This document shows, in pieces, positions 7,327 to 14,887 of a stretch of 64,000 nucleotides of DNA. The notes under the pieces were generated by a model that was not told the origin of the DNA, did no database searches, and saw only the letters and a program-made list of their open reading frames with translations. A program made the position numbers and the translations under genes. Source of the stretch: Maridesulfovibrio bastinii DSM 16055. Lineage in GTDB: Bacteria; Desulfobacterota; Desulfovibrionia; Desulfovibrionales; Desulfovibrionaceae. Numbering within the stretch: the first letter of the stretch is position 1; every line of letters begins with the position of its first letter. Location of the stretch: contig NZ_AUCX01000010.1 in NCBI RefSeq assembly GCF_000429985.1, forward strand, positions 1 to 64,000, in the 5' to 3' direction.

Positions 7327-8222
7327 GCGGCACCTTAAACTATGCATACTACCCCGGATGCTCCGGAACCGGAACTTCAATGGAATATGATATGTCCACA
7401 AGGGCTGTCTGTTCTGTTCTGGGAATCAAATTAAGCGATGTTCCCGACTGGAGTTGCTGCGGCTCCACTCCGGCTCACACCGTTGATCACACTCTGTCCT
7501 CAGCCCTTTCCGCCCGCAACCTATCACTGGTTGAGGATATGGGGATGGAAACTACCATCACACCTTGCCCCAGCTGTCTTACAAATCTTAAGACATCCGG
7601 CAAAAGGATGGAAAAAGAAGATTTCCGCGAGAAAGTAAACAAGCTTCTGGACAAACCGTATAATGGAACGGTTGCAACCAAGTCCGTGCTTCAGATTCTT
7701 GTGGAAGATCTAGGTGTTGAAGCCATCAGGGAAAAAGTTGTCAAACCTCTGGAAGGTCTGAAAGTAGCCGCATACTACGGCTGCATCATGAACCGTCCAC
7801 CGGAAGTCATGGAATTTGACGATCCTGAACACCCAATGTCCATGGATAATATTATGGAAGCCCTCGGAGCGGATGTTGTCCCATTCCCGCTGAAGGTTGA
7901 ATGTTGTGGTGCTTCTTTCGGTATTCCGCGCAAAGATCTCGTTATGAAACTTTCCGGTAAACTTCTGGATGCAGCTGAAGACATCGGTGCACAGGCAATA
8001 GTAACCGCATGTCCTCTGTGCCAGATGAACCTTGACCTGCGTCAGGGGCAGATAAACATGGCTACCGGATCACATCATAAGATACCGGTATTTTATTATA
8101 CCCAGCTTATGGGCCTGGCCCTTGGCCTTACCGAAAAAGAAGTCGGTATGGGCAAACTCTGTGTCAGCCCCAAGGCTGTGCTCAAAGCCATCGGCAGGAA
8201 AGAAAAAACTTCCGCCAAATAA
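7323..8222 (+). CDS. hdrB: Heterodisulfide reductase-like subunit B
   Basis: 299 aa with two CCG domains. The first has the Cys45-Cys46-Gly pair and a CPSC motif; the second has ECCGASFG and ACPLC. In methanogen HdrB these cysteines bind two non-cubane [4Fe-4S] clusters that reduce a disulfide. In sulfate reducers the acceptor is thought to be DsrC, which is established for related systems but not shown here. Overlaps hdrC by 4 bp; hdrA follows after 18 bp. Confidence 0.95.
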   Translation: MSGTLNYAYYPGCSGTGTSMEYDMSTRAVCSVLGIKLSDVPDWSCCGSTPAHTVDHTLSSALSARNLSLVEDMGMETTITPCPSCLTNLKTSGKRMEKEDFREKVNKLLDKPYNGTVATKSVLQILVEDLGVEAIREKVVKPLEGLKVAAYYGCIMNRPPEVMEFDDPEHPMSMDNIMEALGADVVPFPLKVECCGASFGIPRKDLVMKLSGKLLDAAEDIGAQAIVTACPLCQMNLDLRQGQINMATGSHHKIPVFYYTQLMGLALGLTEKEVGMGKLCVSPKAVLKAIGRKEKTSAK

Positions 8223-8240
8223 GCCAAGGAGAAGACTAAA

Positions 8241-10199
8241 GTGAGAATAGGAGTCTTTGTCTGTCACTGCGGAAGTAATATTGAAGGAACTGTCGACACA
8301 GCTAAAGTCGCCGAAACTTCAAAAGACTTTCCCGGAGTGGCATTCGCTACAGACACGATGTACGCCTGCTCCGAACCCGGGCAGGAAGGCATAATAAACG
8401 CTATCAAGGAACATGATCTTGACGGAGTTGTTGTAGCATCCTGTACGCCCAGAATGCACGAACCGACCTTCCGCAGGACTCTCGAAAGAGCAGGCCTGAA
8501 CCGCTATCTTTTTGAGATGGCCAACATCAGAGAACATGTTTCATGGATCGGCCGTGACCGTGAGGCCAATACCAACAAGGCGATAGACCTTGTTCGTATG
8601 GCTGCGGCAAAACTTTTGAATGACCAGCCTCTGGAATCCAAACAGTTCAGCATCAACAAAAGGGTAATGATCATCGGTGGCGGAGTTGCCGGTATTCAGG
8701 CTGCCCTCGACTGTGCTGACGGAGGACTTGAGGTTGTTCTGGTTGAAAAAACAACCACAATCGGCGGAAAAATGGCCAAGCTGGATAAAACCTTCCCGAC
8801 GGTTGACTGTTCCAGCTGTATCCTCGGGCCACGCATGGTTGATATAGCCCAGCATCCGAACATAACCCTTTACGCTGCTTCCGAAGTTGAAGAAGTCGGC
8901 GGATATGTCGGAAACTTCGATGTAAAGATCAAGAAGAAAGCTACTTATGTTAACTGGGATGCCTGCACAGGCTGCGGTCTCTGCACTGAAAAATGCCCCA
9001 GTAAAAAAGCTGATGATCCTTTCAACGAAGAGCTTGGCAAGACCACGGCCATCAACATTCCCTTCCCGCAGGCTATTCCTAAAAAAGCCGCAATCAATCC
9101 TGATTTCTGTATGAAAATACAGAAAGGCAAATGCGGAGTCTGTGCTAAAATCTGTCCTAGCAATGCGATAGATTATGAGCAGAAGGATGAATTTGTAACC
9201 GAAAGTGTCGGTGCTATCGTTGCTGCAACCGGTTTCGATCTTTTCGACTGGACAGTATACGGAGAATACGGCGGCGGTAAATACCCCGACGTTATCACCT
9301 CACTCCAATATGAAAGAATGCTTTCAGCTTCCGGACCTACCGGAGGACATGTTAAACGTCCTTCTGATGGTAAGGAACCTAAAAATGTGGTCTTCATCCA
9401 GTGTGTCGGTTCCAGAGATAAATCTGTAGGCCGCCCCTACTGTTCAGGTTTCTGCTGCATGTATACTGCAAAGCAGGCTATCCTGACCAAGGATCATATC
9501 CCCGATTCACAATCATACGTCTTTTACATGGATATCCGTTCACCGGGAAAAATGTACGACGAATTCACCCGCCGCGCGCAGGAAGAATACGGAGCACGTT
9601 ATGTCCGCGGAAGGGTCTCCATGGTCTACCCTAAAGGCGAGAACCTCATGGTCCGCGGCGCAGACACCCTTATGGGCGGTCAGGTCGAAGTTGAAGCGGA
9701 TCTGGTTGTTCTTGCTGTCGGAGCCGAAGCAGCCAAAGGCGCTTCAGGTCTGGCTGAAAAACTGCGTATCTCCTACGATTCATACGGTTTCTACATGGAA
9801 GGGCACCCCAAACTCAAACCGGTTGAAACAAACACCGCAGGTGTTTATCTGGCCGGTTCATGTCAGGGTCCCAAGGATATCCCTTCATCTGTTGCTCAGG
9901 GCAGTGCCGCAGCAGCAAAAGTTCTCGGATTGTTTTCCAAGGACCAGCTTGCAAGTGACCCGCAGATTTCTCAGGTCAACATCAAGCGCTGCATCGGTTG
10001 CGGAAAGTGTATATCCACCTGTCCCTTCGGAGCCATCAAGGAAATTGACTTCCGCGGCATGAAGAAGGCTGAAGTAATTGAAACAGTTTGTCAGGGCTGT
10101 GGAATCTGTACCTCCACCTGTCCTCAGGGAGCCATTCAGCTCCAGCACTTTACTGACAACCAGATTCTCGCGGAGGTTAACGCAGTATGCCGGTTCTAG
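8241..10199 (+). CDS. hdrA: Heterodisulfide reductase-like subunit A, bifurcating FAD protein
   Basis: 652 aa, GTG start with AAGGAG at 8225-8230. N-terminal CHCGSNI segment, FAD-binding GGGVAGIQAAL motif (about 145-155), the CSSC cysteines of HdrA, and four four-cysteine [4Fe-4S] motifs: CTGCGLC, CGVCAKIC, CIGCGKC and CQGCGIC. The FAD of HdrA is the bifurcation site that splits NADH electrons between ferredoxin and the HdrB disulfide. Length matches methanogen HdrA. Overlaps floxD by 13 bp. Confidence 0.96.
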   Translation: MRIGVFVCHCGSNIEGTVDTAKVAETSKDFPGVAFATDTMYACSEPGQEGIINAIKEHDLDGVVVASCTPRMHEPTFRRTLERAGLNRYLFEMANIREHVSWIGRDREANTNKAIDLVRMAAAKLLNDQPLESKQFSINKRVMIIGGGVAGIQAALDCADGGLEVVLVEKTTTIGGKMAKLDKTFPTVDCSSCILGPRMVDIAQHPNITLYAASEVEEVGGYVGNFDVKIKKKATYVNWDACTGCGLCTEKCPSKKADDPFNEELGKTTAINIPFPQAIPKKAAINPDFCMKIQKGKCGVCAKICPSNAIDYEQKDEFVTESVGAIVAATGFDLFDWTVYGEYGGGKYPDVITSLQYERMLSASGPTGGHVKRPSDGKEPKNVVFIQCVGSRDKSVGRPYCSGFCCMYTAKQAILTKDHIPDSQSYVFYMDIRSPGKMYDEFTRRAQEEYGARYVRGRVSMVYPKGENLMVRGADTLMGGQVEVEADLVVLAVGAEAAKGASGLAEKLRISYDSYGFYMEGHPKLKPVETNTAGVYLAGSCQGPKDIPSSVAQGSAAAAKVLGLFSKDQLASDPQISQVNIKRCIGCGKCISTCPFGAIKEIDFRGMKKAEVIETVCQGCGICTSTCPQGAIQLQHFTDNQILAEVNAVCRF

Positions 10200-10651
10200 A
10201 GGGTAAAGAACTCAGAATTGTCGGATTTCTATGCAACTGGTGCTCATACGGCGGAGCCGACACCGCCGGAGTGGGACGTTTTACTCAGCCCACTGACCTG
10301 CGCATTGTCAGGGTTCCATGTTCCGGCCGTATAGACCCCATGTTTATTGTAAAGGCTCTGCTTAACGGAGCTGACGGGGTTCTGGTTTCCGGCTGTCACC
10401 CCAGAGACTGCCACTATGCCGAGGGCAACTTTTACGCCCGCCGCAGACTGGAAGTCCTCAAACGTTTCCTGCCTTTCATCGGTATTGAGCCGGGACGTTT
10501 TGAGTATACCTGGGTTTCGGCTTCTGAAGGCCAGCGCTGGCAACAGGTTGTAACCGGCTTTACCGAGCAGATTCACAAGCTCGGACCGGCTCCTAAAATT
10601 GAAGGTGCCGATGCCGAAGCAACCCTCAAACTTCTGGAAGCCGCTCTTTAA
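10187..10651 (+). CDS. floxD: FloxD, MvhD-like electron-transfer subunit
   Basis: 154 aa of the MvhD/HdrA-docking family (GFLCNWCSYGGAD near the N-terminus, SGCHPRDCHY in the middle), which carries a [2Fe-2S] cluster. It passes electrons from the Flox NADH dehydrogenase module to HdrA. Begins inside the end of hdrA (13-bp overlap), as expected for a 1:1 partner. Confidence 0.93.
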   Translation: MPVLEGKELRIVGFLCNWCSYGGADTAGVGRFTQPTDLRIVRVPCSGRIDPMFIVKALLNGADGVLVSGCHPRDCHYAEGNFYARRRLEVLKRFLPFIGIEPGRFEYTWVSASEGQRWQQVVTGFTEQIHKLGPAPKIEGADAEATLKLLEAAL

Positions 10652-10679
10652 TTAAAGGGCAGTATATAAGGAGGAACGG

Positions 10680-11639
10680 GTGAAAAACCTTGAAGAATTA
10701 AAATCAGCTATTAAAAAAGCACTGCCTGATCTTGATCTGGTCATGGGCTGGACCGACAGTTACGATCCACTCCATGCCACACCTCATTTCATGCGCAGTG
10801 ATGAAGATATTGATAAACTGAGAGTTGACGCTTTAAGCGTTAACAACCTTGCGACTTACCTGCCTTCACTTAAAGGCAAAAAGGTCGGAATAATAGTTAA
10901 AGGATGTGACAGCCGTTCAGTTGTGGAACTGCTGCAGGAAAACCTGATCAACCGTGATGAAGTTAAAATCTTCGGCTTCGGTTGCGAAGGTGTAGTTGAT
11001 CAGACCAAAATCCGCAGAGCCGCAGGAGATGTCAGAAATGTTGAATCCTGTGAAATCTCAGGATCTGAAGTCACTCTGAAAACCGGAGGCAGTGAACACA
11101 AGCTGGCTCTGAAAGATGTGCTGGCTGATAAATGTCTCACCTGCCGCTATCCCAATGCAGTTTTAAGCGATGAGTTCATCGGCCCCGAACTGGAAGCCAA
11201 AGCTGAATTCTCGGAAGGTTATACAGACATAGAGGAATTCGAAAAACTTTCCACTAACGAAAAGTTTACCTTCTGGCTTGGCGAAATGGACCGCTGCATA
11301 CGCTGCTACGCCTGCAGAAACGCATGCCCCATGTGCGTCTGTCGCGACCACTGTGTTGCACAGAGCCGCGAACCGCACTGGCTGACTCAGGAAGACCATG
11401 TGCGTGAAAAGCTGATGTTCCAGATAGTTCACGCATACCACCTCGCCGGACGCTGCACCGAATGCGGAGAGTGTCAGCGGGCCTGCCCTGTGGATATCCC
11501 CATCCTTATGCTCAAGAAAAAACTTAATAAGGAAATCAAGGCTGTCTTCGACTACGAGGCCGGAGTAGACTCGGAAGCCACTCCGCCCCTGCTCACCTTT
11601 AAAGGGGAAGAGCAGAAGATAAAAGAGAAGGACTGGTAA
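10680..11639 (+). CDS. floxC: FloxC, iron-sulfur subunit
   Basis: 319 aa, GTG start directly behind an AAGGAGG site. The N-terminal half resembles the FrhB/FdhB-type flavin region (KGCDSRSVVELLQ). The C-terminal half has two four-cysteine clusters, CIRCYACRNACP and CTECGECQRACP. Relay subunit between the FloxA flavoprotein and FloxD/HdrA. It abuts floxB (2-bp gap). Confidence 0.9.
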   Translation: MKNLEELKSAIKKALPDLDLVMGWTDSYDPLHATPHFMRSDEDIDKLRVDALSVNNLATYLPSLKGKKVGIIVKGCDSRSVVELLQENLINRDEVKIFGFGCEGVVDQTKIRRAAGDVRNVESCEISGSEVTLKTGGSEHKLALKDVLADKCLTCRYPNAVLSDEFIGPELEAKAEFSEGYTDIEEFEKLSTNEKFTFWLGEMDRCIRCYACRNACPMCVCRDHCVAQSREPHWLTQEDHVREKLMFQIVHAYHLAGRCTECGECQRACPVDIPILMLKKKLNKEIKAVFDYEAGVDSEATPPLLTFKGEEQKIKEKDW

Positions 11640-11640
11640 T

Positions 11641-12717
11641 ATGGCTCAGATCAAGTTTATAAAAGCTGACGATGTTTCGGCATGGCTGGATGAACTGGCT
11701 GCCGAGCATAAGGTTCTGGCCCCCCGCTACGAAGGTGATGCCCTTGTTTTCCGTTCCTTTGATAAGGAGAAGGAAATCTGTCTGGACCGTCAGGCCACAG
11801 CTTCCCCTAAAAAATCTGTCTTCCCTCAGAGTGAAGAACTGGTAAAATTCACTTACACCAAAGACCCTGAAGACCCTTCAAAAGTTCTTGTGGAAGCACA
11901 GGAAATGATACCGGAAGGAACTACGGTTGTTTTTGGTGGACGACCCTGCGACGCCCGCGGATTCACCATGTTCGACAGGGTTTACCTCGAAGGTAAAAAG
12001 AAAGACATCTATTATAAAACCAGAAGAGAGAACACATGCTTCATAACTCTTGCCTGTGAAAAGGCAGAGGGAACATGTTTCTGTAACTGGGTCGGAAGCG
12101 GCCCGGCCGATACAACCGGATCAGATGTGCTGATGACTCCTGTTTCCGGCGGCTATCTTCTGCAGAGTGTTTCTGAAAAAGGTGAAAAACTGCTTTCTTC
12201 AGCTCTGCTTTCAGACGGAGCAGGAAAAGAGAAAGAAGCCGAGAAATTCCATGAAGAGGCTGAAAAGACTCTGAGTGAAGCACCGGACCTGACTATTGCA
12301 CCGGAAAAACTCCTTGAAGTCTTCAATAATATGGACTTCTGGGACGAGGTCTCTTCCAAGTGTCTAAGCTGTGGAGCTTGTACCTATCTCTGCCCGACCT
12401 GTTACTGCTTCAACATTACAGATGAAGAATACGGTAATCAGGGCGCACGCATAAGGAGCTGGGACAACTGCATGTCAGCCATGTTCACCATGGAGGCCAG
12501 CGGTCACAATCCGCGTCCGACAAAAGCACACCGGCTGAAAAACCGTGTCGGTCATAAGTTCAGCTATTATCCGGACCTCCATGACGGAGTCATCTCCTGC
12601 TGCGGTTGCGGCCGTTGCATCAAGAGTTGTCCGGCATGCGTTGATATCCGTGAAATAGTCATGAAGGCTGTCAACTATGAGCCTGCCGCAGTCAAGGAGG
12701 GCGCAGATGACAAATAA
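11641..12717 (+). CDS. floxB: FloxB, iron-sulfur subunit
   Basis: 358 aa. N-terminal region with a cysteine segment (CFCNWVG), and C-terminal [4Fe-4S] motifs CLSCGACTYLCP and CCGCGRCIKSCP, like HydG/AsrA-type subunits that sit with an FAD/NAD reductase. Between them is an acidic/lysine-rich helical linker (about 180-220). Overlaps floxA by 11 bp with the floxA ribosome binding site inside its end. Confidence 0.9.
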   Translation: MAQIKFIKADDVSAWLDELAAEHKVLAPRYEGDALVFRSFDKEKEICLDRQATASPKKSVFPQSEELVKFTYTKDPEDPSKVLVEAQEMIPEGTTVVFGGRPCDARGFTMFDRVYLEGKKKDIYYKTRRENTCFITLACEKAEGTCFCNWVGSGPADTTGSDVLMTPVSGGYLLQSVSEKGEKLLSSALLSDGAGKEKEAEKFHEEAEKTLSEAPDLTIAPEKLLEVFNNMDFWDEVSSKCLSCGACTYLCPTCYCFNITDEEYGNQGARIRSWDNCMSAMFTMEASGHNPRPTKAHRLKNRVGHKFSYYPDLHDGVISCCGCGRCIKSCPACVDIREIVMKAVNYEPAAVKEGADDK

Positions 12718-13537
12718 TCCGTATCTTCCGGAAATGGCCACCATTCAGGAAGTCATTGAAGAAACGCCCAACATCAAGACTTTCAGGGTTACCTTAAACA
12801 ATCCTGAAGCCATGAAAAACTTTACTTTCGAACCGGGACAGGTCGGTCAGCTTTCCTCTTTCGGAACAGGTGAAGCGACATTTGTTATCAACTCTACCCC
12901 GACAAGAATGGAGTATCTCCAGTTCAGTGTCATGCGCACCGGTGAAGTTACCGGAAAGCTGCACAGACTTCGTCAGGGAGACCAGATCGGAGTAAGAGCT
13001 CCTCTTGGAAACCATTTTGATTATGAGTCCATGAAAGGCAAAGACATCGTCTTTGTCGGTGGCGGAATCGGAATGGCTCCTCTGCGCACCCTGCTTCTGT
13101 TCATGCTGGACAACCGCAAAGACTATGGAAAGATCACCCTGCTTTACGGAGCAAGATCTCCCAAAGATATGGCTTTCAGCTATGAACTTCCTGACTGGCT
13201 TGAACGTGATGATCTCGATACCTACCTGACAATCGACTCGGAATATGAAGGATGGGAACACACTGTAGGTTTAATACCTAATGTGTTACTTGATATAGCT
13301 CCTTCTCCGAAAAACTGTGTGGCCATAACTTGCGGACCTCCGATAATGATCAAGTTCACTCTTCAGGCTCTTGATAAGCTCGGATTCAGCGACGAACAGA
13401 TAGTGACCACTCTTGAAAAAAGAATGAAATGCGGCGTAGGCATCTGCGGACGCTGCAACATTGGAACAAGTTACGTCTGCATGGACGGACCTGTATATAC
13501 TTATGCGCAGCTTAAAAAGCTGCCCAACGAACTGTAG
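12707..13537 (+). CDS. floxA: FloxA, NAD(H)-oxidising FAD/[2Fe-2S] subunit
   Basis: 276 aa from ATG 12707, chosen because AAGGAGG lies 7 bp upstream; a longer frame from 12677 would overlap floxB more. Ferredoxin reductase-type FAD domain, NAD-binding GGGIGMAPLRTL motif, and a C-terminal [2Fe-2S] cluster region KCGVGICGRC like dihydroorotate dehydrogenase PyrK or AsrB. It brings electrons from NADH, presumably made by the alcohol dehydrogenases, into the complex. Last gene of the operon. Confidence 0.94.
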   Translation: MTNNPYLPEMATIQEVIEETPNIKTFRVTLNNPEAMKNFTFEPGQVGQLSSFGTGEATFVINSTPTRMEYLQFSVMRTGEVTGKLHRLRQGDQIGVRAPLGNHFDYESMKGKDIVFVGGGIGMAPLRTLLLFMLDNRKDYGKITLLYGARSPKDMAFSYELPDWLERDDLDTYLTIDSEYEGWEHTVGLIPNVLLDIAPSPKNCVAITCGPPIMIKFTLQALDKLGFSDEQIVTTLEKRMKCGVGICGRCNIGTSYVCMDGPVYTYAQLKKLPNEL

Positions 13538-13551
13538 GCAACCCCTTAGCC

Positions 13552-13598
13552 CTTTTTCTATGCTGTCGGCACCGATCCTGCTGGCAGCATAGAAAAAG
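13552..13598. terminator. Stem-loop after floxA (possible terminator)
   Basis: CTTTTTCTATGCTG (13552-13565) pairs perfectly with CAGCATAGAAAAAG (13585-13598), a 14-bp stem with a 19-nt loop. No U-tract follows on the plus strand, so termination may be inefficient. 13599-13761 contains nothing else recognised. Confidence 0.55.
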
Positions 13599-13761
13599 AG
13601 AAACCTCAACCCTTCCGAAAGACGTCATCGGAAGTTGTGATCAAGGATGTAATGTGAATAGAGCCAGCTTTTTAGCAAGGCTGCATCATCGTTTTCACCC
13701 TAAATAGACTGAATTACCCCAAGCATCTTTCTACTTTGCACTGGGAGCAGTCCACTTCAGG

Positions 13762-14655
13762 ATGAATTCAACCCGAAAGCCAGCAAGAGAGATGATTATG
13801 TTTCACGCCGCCAATTCTTTTCAGGACGACTTTGATCCCCTAAGCGGATCAGGTTCATCGTATTTCAGCAGTCCTGCCTACGGTTCTTCCGGGGCGGTTT
13901 CTCCTGACAAAATCAGTACACCGGCTATTCTGCTGTGTTCAGACCTTTTTCCTGCTTATCTGGCACGCCGTAGACAGCGGGTGGAAAATGTCTCTGTGGA
14001 AATCCCTGTAAGCTCCAAAAAAATATATTTTTCAGGTGAGAAATTTGACCAGCGCGATCTGGATATTCTGCTTTTCTGCATATCCAGTGCTCTTGGCGGG
14101 ACATCAAAGTCCGATATCGGAACAATAATAGATTTAAATCTTGCACTTGCCGCCATAGGCAAACAACCGAGCTACGCCGCCAGAGGGCGCATAAAAAGCA
14201 GCCTCTACAGACTTGAACAGGGTTTGATACGCATAAGCGATGACCGGTGCTCATGCACCATGCGACTGATCAACAGCATTTTTGAAGACACCCAGACAAG
14301 ACGTTGTCATGTTGAAATAAATGAAGATATTTTAGCATCATTTCGTTCCTGCATCGGACCGCTGCCATTTATTAAAGAGCGACTCGGTCTTGGGGATCAG
14401 GCTCTTGCCAAATGGATGCACGGCATGTCCTGGCTTAACGGCGGGTATTACCTCATCAGCATCAGAACTCTTTTTAAGCTCTGCGGATCAAGAGCACGCA
14501 GCATCAGATCATTTTATCAGGAAGCAACAGAAGCACTCAGTCTCTTAAAGGAGATGGGGGTTATATGCGGATGGGAGCGCAACCCAGATGGCAGAATAAT
14601 CGTCCGGGGCAGGGATAGCTGCAAAAATGACAAACAGTGCCGGATATACGTTTAA
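13762..14655 (+). CDS. TrfA-like plasmid replication initiator homologue
   Basis: 297 aa. It resembles TrfA of IncP plasmids in layout: SGEKFDQRDLDILL (about 90-105), a helix-turn-helix region with SLYRLEQG, then LAKWMHGM and IRTLFKLCGS (about 210-250), the second winged helix. In TrfA these winged helices bind iterons at oriV. No iterons or DnaA boxes were seen in the flanks. It stands alone between the Hdr-Flox operon and a hybrid kinase, with its own terminator, so it may be a plasmid remnant or a recruited DNA-binding regulator. The start is uncertain: ATGs at 13792 and 13798 are alternatives and no site has a strong ribosome binding site. Confidence 0.65.
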   Translation: MNSTRKPAREMIMFHAANSFQDDFDPLSGSGSSYFSSPAYGSSGAVSPDKISTPAILLCSDLFPAYLARRRQRVENVSVEIPVSSKKIYFSGEKFDQRDLDILLFCISSALGGTSKSDIGTIIDLNLALAAIGKQPSYAARGRIKSSLYRLEQGLIRISDDRCSCTMRLINSIFEDTQTRRCHVEINEDILASFRSCIGPLPFIKERLGLGDQALAKWMHGMSWLNGGYYLISIRTLFKLCGSRARSIRSFYQEATEALSLLKEMGVICGWERNPDGRIIVRGRDSCKNDKQCRIYV

Positions 14656-14725
14656 AAAAATACACATTACAAATAGATATCCATTTTTGCCCCTCAAGTT
14701 TCTAAGTTGAGCTTTATGGTATTTT

Positions 14726-14762
14726 AAATCCACCTTTGTTATTCAGAGGTGGATTTTATTTT
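14726..14762 (+). terminator. Terminator after the TrfA-like gene
   Basis: AAATCCACCT (14726-14735) pairs with AGGTGGATTT (14747-14756), followed by TTATTTT. The stretch to 14887 is AT-rich and presumably holds the promoter of the next gene. Confidence 0.8.
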
Positions 14763-14887
14763 GATAAGGAGTTGATCATTCTTTAAAATCTTATTTTTAC
14801 AAAATAATATTTTATTTTTTGAAATAAAAATAAATTTGATATAACATAGTGAATACATACTACCCATTTTTATCATCGTGAGATCAA

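Noticed and set aside
9601-10062. 153-codon ORF inside hdrA
   Set aside because: Other frame of a certain gene whose Fe-S motifs run through this region.
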